A DNA stretch of 44,152 nucleotides from Oehlia diaphana (Eukaryota; Glomeromycota; Glomeromycetes; Glomerales; Glomeraceae). The stretch lies in NCBI GenBank assembly GCA_003833135.1, contig QZLH01000875.1:10049-54200 (forward strand). The letters run 5' to 3'. Made by a program: the position numbers and the translations under genes. The notes beneath the pieces were generated by a model. That model ran no database searches. It saw nothing but the letters and a program-made list of their open reading frames with translations, and was not told the DNA's origin. Below, one piece after another: positions 22,975 through 34,651 of the stretch. Position 1 is the stretch's first letter. Every line of letters begins with the position of its first letter.

Positions 22975-25640
22975 GTTCCAAAATTACAAGAGGAAGTCGT
23001 CGTAGTTATTGTAAACTTCGCGAAAATAAAAATTATTTTTTGTGCAAACGACTAGTTATAAACCTTCTAGTCGTTTACGCGAGTAATGTACAAAATTTTT
23101 TAAGTTAAAGTAATTTCACGGTGGTTCAACCAAAAAAAAAAATGAGAGATAATAAATAATTAAATAATTAAAAAGAAGTTTGTTGTACTGCAAGAAAGTG
23201 TTACCGTGCACAATTTCCAAAACAATTAGTTGAATGAATAACGCGTTGACAAGAGACCTTAACTTACCAAATAAGGTTATTGCACATCAAAAAAGTTGTG
23301 TCGCCATTTCCGCAGTTTTCCTCAGTTTTCCGATATTTACTGTGGTAATATTCAATATGAGGTGTGTGATTACTTTTTGTGAAAAAATATTTATGTGATG
23401 AATTTTAATAAAAATAGAGAAATAAAGAAAACAATTATCTATTTAAAAAATAATATATTTGTTTAAATTAAAAAAAAAAAAAAAAAAAATTTTTTTTCGA
23501 TATAATAATAATCTTATTGGTGAAACATTATTCTGCATATTAAAAATGCAAAGTTTGTACATGAAGTATCAGTATCTGTAAATCAAATTGACAAGATCGG
23601 TTCATTAAACAAAAAAAAAATAAAGATTAAAAAAAAAAAATTAAGTTTATCTTCATGATTTATAGAAATGACTCAACCCAGAGCTGCGACTAAGATGCAA
23701 ATTACCCGGTAGAACCCGATTATATATGACTAACATGTGTAGGGGACTCGGGACAAATATTTTGATCCTCTCCGTGGTACTATTTTATTAGTATATATTG
23801 TTTTACGTCATTTATACTTATATAATAACACAAGGTCACAAGGAGGTCAAACAAAGTAATTTTTGCGTCACCGGACTCCGAGAGTAACTTGACCAGCCGA
23901 AATTAGTTTGGCTAATTAAATAAAGACAAGTAGCCACATTTTAATTTTTATTAAATATAATTATATTTGAATTTGCATGGTTGTATTAGCTTTATTTACA
24001 GCATAACCGTCAAAATATATTGAATATATTGTAAAAAAATTATTGCCTAGACTACATATATTTGAAAATGTCCATTTCTCTTTTGAAAAGTCAACTATTC
24101 TATTTAATCTACTGAAAGTATTAAGACTTAACACCATGAGGATACAAAGGGGACTTTTTAGTGCCATGCGACTTTCAAAGGGTACTTGCCTCGTTTAGAA
24201 CGATATTACACTGATTTCTTTAAAGTATAACAAAGAAATTAATAAAAAAAAAAATACGTTGACTTAAGGCGGTTACAAACTCGTGTATTAAAGAAAATTC
24301 AAAGAACAGCTTTCAACACAACATAACAACATATACGGAAGCGGAAAAAAACCTCGAGTATGTGACGATCGCCTCCGATTGGTGCAGAATGTGCATCAAC
24401 GACGCCAAATGTATCGTCTGACTTTGAGTCTTTGACCCGCTTTACAATTAAAGATGACGCCACCGGGAGGGTCAAGTAATTATTCGTTAATCGTTATACA
24501 TCTTATAGTCGTTTATCATTTACAATTATATTAATGTGTTTACTATTTACTGCGCAGATTATAATTTCCAAATAAAATAGAGATATAAAATGGTCCAATA
24601 AAACAATAGTCACTTTCAAAAAAAAAAGGGTCTCTCGTATCTAAAAACTAAAGAAATTTAAAGAATTTTTAAAGTAACAAACGGATCATGTGATAAAGTA
24701 ATTTTGCTTGATAGTTTCGGGTGACATCACTTTTTAGTATATACTCTTTTCCATTTTGGTTCTAAAACGATATATATTTACAGTATATATTAGTATATGA
24801 TATAGTAGTATGATATAATGAATAAACCATTCGAGAAGAAAGATAGGATATTTAGGTCGTAGACGGTTATCAACGATTGTTAGTATGTATATAGAATCAT
24901 ATTATTCATCATTGATGTAACAGATTAAAAGAAATTAATTTTAAACTGTAAAAACTGTTCGTAAAGGAAAAATTATATTCAGGTTGAGTATTGAAGTTTA
25001 AAAGTTTTATTATGAAAATCAAATTTTTGAAATACTTTTATACGTCTTTTTAAACATGGCCGGTTGAAAAAAATATCTATTTTAGCTATTTCCAATTAAA
25101 AAAATATAATTAGAAACGACTAATTAGGTTTACTTTTTTAAAATTTAAATATTGGCTGTTAGATTAAATGATATCTTTTCATTTTCTACAAAAAATAAAT
25201 TCTCAAAATTTAATAGAAGTAACAAAACAAAATTAAAAATAAAACATTTTTTTCAAAAATTAAATGAACAAAATTAATGAATTTCAATTTCCTTCGTAAA
25301 TATTACACCACTTCATATTATTTATTTATAAACTCAAAATACTTTATTAATCTGAATGACGCTTTCTTTACATGAATAATAAAATGCAAAAATAATACAA
25401 AATAAAAGGGAAAATAAAACAAAATTGATTGTTCTTTAAATTTTTTAATATTTACAATATTTGCTCATTTGTAATAATTTTTTAAAAAAAATATATTTTC
25501 ATTTTTATTTTATTCGTAACGACTATTCCTAAAAAATTCAAGCTGAGTTTTAAAATATGATGAATCATTCTAGTTATACTTATTTTATTAATCAATTTAT
25601 CAGGTGCATAATTTACAAACTCAGTTGTTTATGATTAAAT
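22975..25640. other. intergenic, nothing firm
   Basis: AT-rich, with two less AT-rich patches (23660-23900 and 24330-24480). The second contains CCGATTGGTGC (an inverted CCAAT box) and TGACGCCACC, which could be regulatory, but it is more than 1.2 kb from the H2A start. No open frame is convincing. Confidence 0.45.
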
Positions 25641-25643
25641 AAA

Positions 25644-25653
25644 TATATATATA
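25644..25653 (+). promoter_or_regulatory. TATA-like element of the H2A variant gene
   Basis: TATATATATA about 126 bases upstream of the start codon at 25779. Weak alone in AT-rich DNA. Confidence 0.3.
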
Positions 25654-25778
25654 CCGTACCTCAAACATCGTAAACTTTTCGTAGAAACGGTTTACAAAAA
25701 ATTTTTTCAATATATAACTTAGTACTTCATATCTTTTAAATCTTTTTTTTTTTTAACAAAACTCGTACAAGAAACAAA

Positions 25779-26352
25779 ATGAACGGACCAGGTATTGGTA
25801 AAAACGTATCAACAAAAGTAAAGAAAGTAAAGTACCTTTCAAGATCTCAGAAAGTATGTTTGGGTATAGAAAATAAAGTATTTGACTTTATAATTTTCAT
25901 TTTTTAACATATCTCTTTCGTCGATAATAATCTTTTAGGCTGGTATCATATTTCCAGTCGGACGTATTCATCGTTATCTTCGAAGAGGAAACTATGCATT
26001 ACGTATTGGTCCTGCTGCATCCGTATATCTTTCCGCAGTTATCGAGTATTTGGCAGCCGAAGTATTAGATTTTGCTGGTAAAATTGCTCATGATGACAGG
26101 AAAGCAAGAATTATTCCTCGCCATATTCAACTGGCTATTCGTAACGATGAAGAACTGGATAAATTATTTAACCAAGTTACAGTTGCTCAGGGAGGTGTCA
26201 TGCCCAACATTCATAAAAGTTTGTTGCCAAAGAAAACTATGAAAGGTGAGCTTATAAAAGTAAATGCTCTTTTTTAATTTGAACAAAACGAATTAACCGT
26301 TATTTGATTTGTAATAATAGGTAAAAGAAAAGCTTCTCACTCTGCTCCTTAA
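25779..26352 (+). CDS. divergent histone H2A variant
   Basis: Three exons: 25779-25853, 25939-26245, 26321-26352; 137 residues. The histone fold is complete: [19 protein letters not shown] (alpha-N/alpha-1), [20 protein letters not shown] (L1/alpha-2), [60 protein letters not shown]. It forms nucleosomes with H2B. The acidic patch is kept, with Asp for the Glu at canonical position 64. It mixes canonical H2A features (NYA, RNDEEL, QGGVMPN) with H2A.Z-like ones (SRSQ, AEVL, ELDKL, HKSL). The N-tail is atypical ([13 protein letters not shown]) and the C-tail [11 protein letters not shown] has no SQ phospho-motif. Introns and a stand-alone position suggest a replacement-type variant rather than a replication-coupled cluster gene; that is inference. 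Confidence 0.93.
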
Positions 26353-26849
26353 CCGGAAGAAAAACTCCAAAAAAATTAAATAATACTCTTTTATTATATC
26401 TAATACCATTTCTTCCTACGTTATGATTTTATAAAATGATTTAAATAAAAAAAATATTGCTAAAATTTATTAACATACTTCATTTTTAATGAATTAATGG
26501 TATATTTATTAGTCAGTTGTATTTGTAAGAATACGTTCGTGCGACCAAGATCACACGTACAGTAAATTAGTGTGATTTATTTTGGTCCAGAAATATTAGC
26601 AATAAAACTCATATCATAGCTTTAGAAATCGATCCTTTCAATTTACCTTTTAAAAAAAAAAACTCTTTTCTGACGTTTATGTTATTGTTCATATCAATGA
26701 ATTCTGAAACTGTTTATTTTATTTATAATCAAAGACTGTGAGAAACTTCAAACATGATGATAATAAGTTTATTTTGATATCAAATATTACATCAATATAT
26801 ACGTTAGTTAATTATTTTAATAGTATAAACAATATAACTTATAATAATA
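26353..26849. other. intergenic between convergent H2A and ML genes
   Basis: Shared 3' flank of two convergent genes. AT-rich; no gene or clear structure is seen. Confidence 0.6.
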
Positions 26850-27394
26850 TTAAGGATGAGATATGTTGACTTTTCCTTCAATACATGATAAATCTTTACC
26901 ATCCGGATTTGTGACTGTATAAAATATAGTAAAGGTTATTAATGAACAAAATTTTATAAAATCAAAAAAAAATTTATAAGTAATTTATATTATTATTATT
27001 ATTACTCACTCATTATCTTTATATCATATTCAACTTTAGTATCTTTAGAAATAGTATGAGGTTTTGCGGTAAAATCAAAATTATCGTTTACTGGACAAGT
27101 GAACCCACTAGGTATGACAAATTCTTTGCAAAAACTCGTTTCATGGATTCCTTGTTTATTCACCGTAAGCTTATACAATGCACCGCTTTCAATAGTTACA
27201 GTTACTTTACCAGCGATACGAACAGTAAATTCTTGACCTCCGACAAGTGGATTGGGAGTAAAAATAAATAAGGTAATTTCATTTGGGAAATTACCTTGAC
27301 ATGGTTTAAACCCACTGAGCGCATCTTGCCGCCTTATTGGAGTTGAAGATACGAATGTCACGAAAATCAAAAAGACACCAAATAAGATATTCAT
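26850..27394 (-). CDS. secreted ML (MD-2-related lipid-recognition) domain protein, NPC2/PG-PI transfer type
   Basis: Two exons: 27394-27010 and 26914-26850 (donor GTGAGT, acceptor ACAG); 149 residues. Residues 1-19 are a signal peptide (MNILFGVFLIFVTFVSSTPI). The mature protein has the ML pattern: FKPCQGNFP near residue 34 (first Cys), the beta-strand LVGGQEFTVRIAGKVTVTIE, a CKEF segment, the FTCPV motif and a last Cys in LSCIEGKVNI encoded by exon 2. ML proteins bind lipids or sterols in a beta-sandwich pocket; related fungal proteins transfer phosphatidylglycerol or phosphatidylinositol. The length fits the family. It is probably exported or vacuolar. The ligand cannot be predicted. Confidence 0.85.
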
Positions 27395-27453
27395 CTTATA
27401 AAATCGTTTTTAAAATTATACAAGAATAAAAAAAAAGAACGAGGTAATACTAT

Positions 27454-27462
27454 TTTTATATA
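27454..27462 (-). promoter_or_regulatory. TATA-like element of the ML gene
   Basis: TATATAAAA on the minus strand, 60-68 bases upstream of the start at 27394; a good consensus match at a plausible distance. Confidence 0.4.
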
Positions 27463-27479
27463 AAATATCTCATATTCCC

Positions 27480-29120
27480 AGACTTACATTAATTTAATAT
27501 TTTAAATAACTGAATTATTAATTATTAATCATTTTTCACGGTAAAATGCATAATGTATTTAACTATACATTAGAGTTGAATGATGCGTATATTAATGTTA
27601 TACATTAGTATATTCCAGTATACGGGTATTGATTAATATTGTAAAGTGTTAATCAATCCGAAAATAATCGAACAAGCCAAGAATATTTTATTGCGCTTTC
27701 CAAAATTGTATTACCCATTATAGATCATCTGTTAAATTACAAGGACGATTACCGGACAAAAATCGAAATCTGACAATGTTTTGTAATCGTCTTGTAATAA
27801 TAATCACTCAGTTTTCACAACGTACATAGAATTCTGAAAACTGCGATAAAAATAAATAAGTCGTTGCAAATAGGCCCTCCCCGAAAAAAGTCTGCACTGA
27901 ATGTACAGTACCGTCATTATGTGAAAGTTTCTTATAAAGATCCATAAATATATACTGGACATACTCTCACTTTAAAATAAAAATATCACTTTTATTATGC
28001 GCAATTTATGAAAAGAAAATTCTCAAATAAATGTGGCAGTGTAATAATTTGAAACTAATGAGAAAAAGGTAAATTCCATTTTTTTTTAGAACGTGATTAT
28101 GAGGCCAATATACTGTAATGGGATTAGTTTAATGAATTTTTATTACACATAAAAAATCCGGAAAATCCGGTTTTTTATTTTAGGCTATATCAGGTCTCCC
28201 CCGCTTAATATTTTAACTAAAATAAGTAATTTAACAAACAAACTTAATTTGATGCAATCATGCGATGTTTAGCCACGACTCCCAAATCTTTTGATTTTAC
28301 CGATAAAAGAAAAAAAAAAAAAAAAAAAGTTTTTTTTTTATGATGAAATTTTTACATTAATTTTATTCTAATTTTAGAGCGTAATGGTGATTTATTTCTT
28401 GCAGCTTTCATTACTTTTATTTTTTTTATTGAAAGTTGTACAATATTTCGAAATAATTTAAATAATTTATTAAATATTCCTTATTTTCAATAAAAAATTA
28501 TTATTATAATGATAAATATTAATTTAACAAATCAAAAGATATTTATTTTTTGATCTTTTAACAATAGGTCACATTTTAATTAGAATAAATATCAAATTCA
28601 CCATATTTGGACAATTATCTAAATTTCTAAAATAATATTCAAAAAACTTTAAACTCTTTTTAACTTTTTTAAGCTTTGAGAGAAAAATTTATTTTCATAT
28701 TTTTAAATAATAATAAGGAGGAAAAAATAATGCATGAAATTTATATGATTAATTTTTCTTCGGATTTTACGAAACTAAAAATATTTTTTTTTCTCTTTAT
28801 TTCGATATTTTTGGAATAATTTAATATAATTGAGATCTTCATGGTTTTTCATTTAATAATGAAAAAGGATAATTTCATGCCGTGCTTACCGCTATTTAGT
28901 GTGATATGATGATCATTTTGAAATTAAAATAAACTTTTTTCGGTATAGAAGTTTCCTTGCTTCGTTATAAAAAATATGTTATTTGGCTAGATTTGATATA
29001 ATTTGATATGATTGATATTTTTGTATTTTCAATGAAGAAATTCCTTTTATGGTTGGGAGAAATCCACGATGCAAGATTAAATATCTATCCCCTTTTTATT
29101 TTTATGATGATGGCGCAGAA
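27480..29120. other. intergenic, nothing recognised
   Basis: AT-rich with a long A-run/T-run at 28310-28340. The stretch TACTCTCACTTTAAAATAAA at 27962-27981 resembles the dispersed repeat of 1117-1157. No gene is supported. Confidence 0.5.
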
Positions 29121-29131
29121 GATGAAATACA

Positions 29132-29138
29132 TATAAAA
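29132..29138 (+). promoter_or_regulatory. TATA-like element of the cysteine-rich secreted protein gene
   Basis: TATAAAA about 105-111 bases upstream of the start codon at 29243, after a less AT-rich stretch (GATGGCGCAGAAG). A second TATATATATAAG run abuts the start (29223-29234). Confidence 0.35.
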
Positions 29139-29242
29139 ATCCCAATTTTCCGCTTTATCCAAAAGACATCCTCATCAAGATTTAATTCCTCTAAATCTAA
29201 ATAAAGGATATACATATACAGATATATATATAAGCAACAATT

Positions 29243-30265
29243 ATGAAGCTTCAATATCTTCTTCTCTTTGCATTATTCACGGTTTTTTCGTTACAAGTTC
29301 AAGCTAACGGAGATTATGGAGATTCCGATCAATGGGAACACGATTTTCCTGATACTTGTCAAGAACTTTTCAAGACTAACCAATGTAATAAATGTCAATC
29401 GTTAATGTGGAATCATTTCAAAAATCCCGGTCAATGTGCTACTGCTTTCAACTTTGGTCGTGAAATTTTTGAAGTTATAAAAGATTCCGATGAAAAACCA
29501 AAACCTTATGACGTTACATTCATTAAGAAAGGCTTAAATAAATATTGTCATGAAGGTTTCCATTGTAGTCAAAATAAAGTTGAGAAGATTTATAATAATA
29601 TACAAAAAGTCTGTAAACATGAATTAAGTGTTAAACTTGATTGGAGTGATCATCCTAAAAATTTTAAAGATATTACCTCTTACGCTGCTTATGGTACTTT
29701 GCTCACTTATTACACTGGAATTCCTGCTCGAAAAGCTCTTTGTACTAAAAATAATCATGGTGGTGAGTTGTAATTTTTAAACTACAATCTTCTTTTAACG
29801 TTCTTTAGTCTATATTTTAAAATGTAACATTGTAATTCTCTATTATATATACTAGATTTCTGCAGTTTTGAATTCATTAAGAAACTCACTAAATGGATGA
29901 AGAAGAAAACAAACGCTGATCCAAAGGCTATTATAACCCATGACCTTAGATTCGTTATCAAAGGAAATGGAAAGAAAATTCGTATTCCAAAATCACTCTT
30001 TTGTGATCCATGCTGGAGAAAGATGGCTCACATCTATGGTGATTATATCGAAGATCATAGATTGAAGAAATCTATCGAAAAGAATATTTGGGGATCTTCT
30101 CATGACTTAAAAGAATTTTATCTCCCACATTGTACTTATCATAAACGTGGTTTAGGTGAAATTTTAAAAGTTAGAAGTGATTCTAAATTAAGCGAACGTA
30201 GTGCAAATCCTGTTTTTGGCGTTTTAAGTCATCGCATGAATAAATTTCATTCTTTAGCGATTTAA
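29243..30265 (+). CDS. secreted cysteine-rich protein, unknown function
   Basis: Two exons: 29243-29762 and 29856-30265 (donor GTGAGT, acceptor CTAG); 309 residues. Residues 1-21 are a clear signal peptide (LLLFALFTVFSLQVQA). The mature protein has no membrane segment and about a dozen Cys, including CNKC near residue 48, FHCSQN and VCKHE in the first exon and FCDPCW, DFCS and HC in the second, suggesting disulfide bonding or metal binding. The C-terminal half is basic (KWMKKK, GKKIR). I do not recognise a domain. Secretion plus lineage-restricted appearance would fit a candidate effector or cell-wall protein, but that is only inference. Reading is uninterrupted and codon use resembles the neighbouring real genes. 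Confidence 0.85.
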
Positions 30266-30757
30266 GTATCTTTTTTTTCAGATAAATAATCTATATAGAC
30301 AATAGAAATGCCTATTATAAGATTTATGATTTTTTTTAGATTCTTTTTAGATCTAATTATTTTATCTATTTACAAGCTTTATTAATAAGTTTTTTTTTAT
30401 TTTTTAAATCTTTCTTTTTGTTCAGTTGCCTATATTTTCAATATGTTCTACTTAAAATAAAATGCATATTAAATAAATTCGTCCTTAATTTTAATTTCAT
30501 TTAATGAAGAAAAAATGACTTAAGTTCTCGATTGAATATACGATACTGCACTGTATACTTTTTTTTTTTTTTTTTTTTGATAATAAAAATAAAATGTCTG
30601 ATTAAGACTATATCTTTTTCTATTTTAACCAAACGTAATTTTTTCTGTATAGAATTCTTTTTTATTCGCATTTACTTCTCCTGTGTTTGGTCCTATCTTT
30701 AAATTTATTAAATAAAATATATATACATCTTTAAAGTGAAACGAAAAAGAAACTTAG
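30266..30757. other. 3' flank, nothing recognised
   Basis: AT-rich with a 20-base T run near 30559-30578. Contains several AATAAA-like sequences that could serve polyadenylation of the gene ending at 30265. Confidence 0.5.
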
Positions 30758-31047
30758 TATGCGCCCCAGTATGGAATTGTTGGCGAAGATAGCAAAGGTC
30801 GGGTCGATTATGCAAAGTTATGAGACTTTTTTATTATGAAATATTTACCTCAATCAAGAAAAAGTACTTCCAGGAAGCCGAGGAACTTGCATTACGGAGG
30901 ACGAGCAGCATAAACTAGAAAGTGCATACGAAACAAATGAAGAAAGCAAAAACGAGCTGATTATGATTTCGATTATCTCTATGGAATCGTTCCGATGGGT
31001 CAGGACTGGCCGACTGGCACTTCTTGCTCTACTCCCCCCCCCATCAT
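30758..31047 (+). pseudogene. decayed copy of an expanded YGIVGEDSKGRVDYA-type family
   Basis: Pieces in shifting frames read YAPQYGIVGEDSKGRVDYA, then LCITEDEQHKLESAYETNEE, then RADYDFDYLYGIVPMGQDW and HFLLYSP. From memory these blocks occur in this order in a large Rhizophagus-type family (some members carry Crinkler-like N-termini); the D...E-x-K arrangement is reminiscent of PD-(D/E)XK nucleases. Here in-frame stops and frameshifts, including an 8-base CCGACTGG insertion near 31005-31012, break the frame. The family name and enzymatic reading are unproven. Confidence 0.5.
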
Positions 31048-32537
31048 TTATCTACGAATTTTATAAATAATTCATTATATTTTCAAAAGTAGTAAAATAA
31101 AATAAAAAATATAGGAGAAAAGTATGAAAATGGATAGTGCATTCATTACAAATATTTTCAACTCATTTGAATATCATCAAAAGTAGTATTACCAATTAGC
31201 GACCTTTCCTCAATGATTCTGGACTCGCCTTATAATAATTCCTTCTTTTATTCTGATTTCTTGATGTTCATTCTTTGAGATTGGACAGAGCAAATATTGT
31301 GTTGCAAATTCATAGAATTAACGCCACCCTTTTAGGGACCACCAATCAGGTACCGACTACCGCACTCAATATACCGTAGATCCCTATTATGGTCCTACCA
31401 TGTAGCGTAAGATTTAATGGTCGACCCTCGTTTACGCCTCTATAAATTGTAATGATGCAGATCCTGAGATGATGCGTGTGTTTTCAGTAAGTATAAAAGA
31501 TGTTAAGTCGATCTCTACGATCTTGGTTGTCCTATCCTTTCTAATCAACATCGGATAAATGTTGAAAGAGCGGGTAAAAAAAAATTTTTTTTTTCTTAAA
31601 TTCTTCTTTGTTCTAAAATGATTGAAGACATGATTTGTAAATAAAATTTTTAACATCATTAGGTTATTGACTTTTAGTTTATTAATAAATTTGCTTATTT
31701 TGTAAAAAAAAAATTACTGTAATTCTCCATTTTTTTCGGAATTTTCCACTATTTATATGGGCGGATTTGGTTCATCGACGATTTTTACTTAATAAAATAT
31801 TTTTCGTGTAATATCAAATAGATCAGCGTACACAAGGATTATTTGCAATTTTTTTTTTTTTGATTTTATTTCACGTTAAAACAAAAAAACTTAGTATAAA
31901 AACCCGGTTCAACCCATCTAACATAGTTAACAACCCATCTAACTTATGGTAGGTCATTTTAAATTGTATGAATAGTTATAGTAAATAGTTTTTTTTTATT
32001 TTTCAGCTATTTTTTCTGTTTCTATTTTTTTCTTTTCTGGCATTTTTTTTAAAAAAAATTTTGTTCTAACTTCTTTTTTTTCTTTTGTAGTTTCCTATTT
32101 ACAAAGATATTTTTAGAGATATATATTGAAGGAAGCTAAAACTTGCTTCTTCAACACTTTTTATCTTTATTTTGTCATAGTGGAGGATTATTATTTTGAA
32201 CGATTTTAATTAAGGTGGCTTAGCAATAACACGTGATATTGCGGATGAATCAAACCCGCCCATATGTAATAAATAATTAACTTTTCGAGTCTCTTGCGAA
32301 TTACGATATAATTAAAGTATGTAAAGTTTCTTTTATAAGAATCAGAAAAGTACAAAAATTTTTGGGACGTAAATAAGTTCTTTCTAGTTTTAATAAAACC
32401 AAATTTCTTTCTCAATATAACGTAAAAGAAAATGGCAAAAAAGACAGAGTCTAAAGATAATGCGCAGGTAGTTTGGCGTAACCTGAAAGATCTACTTCCG
32501 GCGTAATGGTGAAACAATAGCAAATAGTAAGTATTAC
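31048..32537. other. intergenic, nothing firm
   Basis: A less AT-rich patch at 31320-31440 contains GGGACCACCAATCAGGTACC and GGTCCTACCATG, partly complementary, possibly a repeat end. A 13-base direct repeat (AACCCATCTAACA/T) occurs at 31912-31940. No gene is supported. Confidence 0.4.
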
Positions 32538-32552
32538 ATATTTAAATTAACT
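32538..32552 (+). promoter_or_regulatory. conserved ATATTTAAATTAACT block upstream of BTB copy 3
   Basis: Matches blocks upstream of the other two BTB copies (135-149 and 4974-4988 on the minus strand), at 42-56 bases before the start. It may be the core TATA-like element retained after duplication. Confidence 0.4.
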
Positions 32553-32593
32553 AACCATTTGTATTTTTCTTTTTTTTTCTTTTTTAAAAAAAA

Positions 32594-34097
32594 ATGCCCA
32601 CTCAATTTTTTTCAAAATTAAGTCAAAATTACATCGAATTATTAAAAGATGATGAATATTATGATACTACAATTGAAGTTGGTGAAGACCCTAACGTAAA
32701 AATATTTCGTGCTCATATGAATATTTTATGTTACCGTTCTCCATATTTGCGACGGCTTTTGGCTTCCAAAAAAAGGACTAATGATAATGGCTTAGTTCAT
32801 ATTAAATTATCAAATATATCGCCGGAAATCTTTCAAATTATTATAGAGTAGGTTATACTGCATATTGTGATGTATTTAGCATAATATTCAAATTATAAAT
32901 TTTTGTAAATAGGTATATCTATGGCGGTATTCTTTCGTTGGAAGAACAAGATACCTCAGATTTTTTTAAAGTTTTGGCCGCTGCAGATGTGCTTCATCTT
33001 CAAGAACTGGTTGATTATTTACAAAAATACTTAATTGAAAATAAGTCGGAATGGATAGAACAACATTTTGAATTTACCTATCAAATTAGTTTATCAAATA
33101 ATTTATTAGTACTTCAAGAATTTTGTACAAATTTAATGGCTCAATTCCCTGATAAAATACTTAAATCATTTGAATTTACTTCACTTTCAGAAAAATCGTT
33201 AATTTCACTTATAAAAAGGGACGATTTACAAATGAGAGAAATAGAAGATGGGAACATGTATTAAAATGGGGTCTTGCGCAAAATCCAACTCTTGTTTCAG
33301 ACCCTGATACTTGGACGGATGATGATTTCATGGCGATGAAAAATACCTTACAACAATGTTTATCTTTCATCAGACTTTTTTCTTTGTCATCCAAAGAATT
33401 ATTACAAAAAGTTCGTCCATATAAGAAACTTTTAAATCACCAACTTTATGAGGACTTAGTAAATTCCTATATGGATCCTGATATCAAACCAGCTGAAAAC
33501 ATTTTACTTCCAAGAAACATAGTGACAGACGAAATTATTGATTCAAAAATTGTTAATTTAAATATTGCTTCAATTATTTCAAGATGGATTGATAAAGTGG
33601 ATCTTAATTATAAATTTTCTTATTTAAGAGGAGTATATTTACCATTACCATACGAATTTAAATTATTGTTAAGAGGAAGCCGAAATGGATTTACTCCAAA
33701 AAAATTTCATGAACTATGTGATGGAAAATCTGATACTATCACGTTTATTAAAGTGAAAGATTCAGAAGAAATTATTGGTGGTTATAACCCTTTAAAATGG
33801 GAATCTTCTCATAATAGGGGCGTAACTATTGGCAGTTTTATTTTTTCTTTTAAAAATAAAAGTAATTGTAAAGATGCAATTATTAGTAATATAGAAAATA
33901 CAACGATTTCATTCTATTTTAACCCTTTACGTGGTCCATCTTTTGGTGATACTGATATCATTATATTTTCTTCTTATGCAAATACAAACTATAACGAGTA
34001 TTACTGTAAAAAATCTCATTATGAAAAGAAGATAAGAGATTCTGAGGATATGTTTTCTATCGAAGATTATGAAGTATTTCAAATAATAAAGAGATAA
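32594..34097 (+). pseudogene. BTB-BACK-TLDc gene copy 3, broken by a 1-base deletion
   Basis: Exon 1 is 32594-32847 (254 nt, the same length as in the copy at 3398-4903); the 65-base intron has donor GTAGGT and acceptor TAG; exon 2 begins at 32913 with YIYGGILSL. The BTB and the first half of BACK read cleanly, then between 33247 and 33248 one base is missing relative to the intact copy (GAAGTATGG there, GAAGATGG here), so translation stops after EIEDGNMY at 33262-33264. Downstream the other frame continues without stops through the rest of BACK and a full TLDc domain ending DYEVFQIIKR. The single lesion means a recent break, a strain difference or an assembly error; sequence alone cannot tell. 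Protein identity to the intact copy is high throughout. Confidence 0.88.
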
Positions 34098-34456
34098 GTA
34101 TTATTTTATGTTATACAAATTGTACTAATTTACTTAAATATTTAAGATAATTAAAATCCTTAAAGTATTTATAATAAAATAAATAAATAGTTATCTTCTG
34201 GATTAGGAATAGTTTTTTTTTTAAAAAAAAGGTAACTTTAAATCGATATGTTGTGATAGGTTTACTCTGAATAATTTGTGGATATAAGGATCTTGTTTGT
34301 TATAAAATTGATTGAAAAATGTTAGTAATATCTAATAAACCTAATTAATATAAAGATACAATTTTCCGTTATTCCAGTAAAAAATTAGTTTATTGCAGAA
34401 ATAGACTCAAATTTTAGCCTATTCAAAGCTATTAATTGATTCTAATAAATAACTAA
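34098..34456. other. 3' flank of BTB copy 3, nothing recognised
   Basis: AT-rich; several AATAAA-like motifs near 34170-34190. No gene. Confidence 0.5.
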
Positions 34457-34468
34457 TAATTAATTACA

Positions 34469-34639
34469 CATACATTCATAATTGAGTTCTTCATGTACTA
34501 GGTAATGATACTACAGCGATATCGTATGGGATATCGGCTTTGGTCGCAGCAAACCTTAGACCCTGTTCTGTTAGATGTTTGTATGTTCTTTATCATATAA
34601 ATAAATAAACGGTTCATTGTACCAAAAAAAAAAAAAAAT
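34469..34639 (+). mobile_element. poly(A)-tailed retro-insertion (5'-truncated LINE tail or SINE) with 12-bp target duplication
   Basis: The body contains less AT-rich sequence (ATATCGGCTTTGGTCGCAGC, then TAGACCCTGTTCTGTTAGAT) followed by ATAAATAAATAAA and a 15-base A run. TAATTAATTACA occurs immediately before (34457-34468) and after (34640-34651), as expected for target-primed reverse transcription. From memory the body resembles 3' tails of Rhizophagus LINEs. No RNA polymerase III A or B box is evident, so a truncated LINE is favoured over a SINE. Confidence 0.6.
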
Positions 34640-34651
34640 TTAATTAATTAC

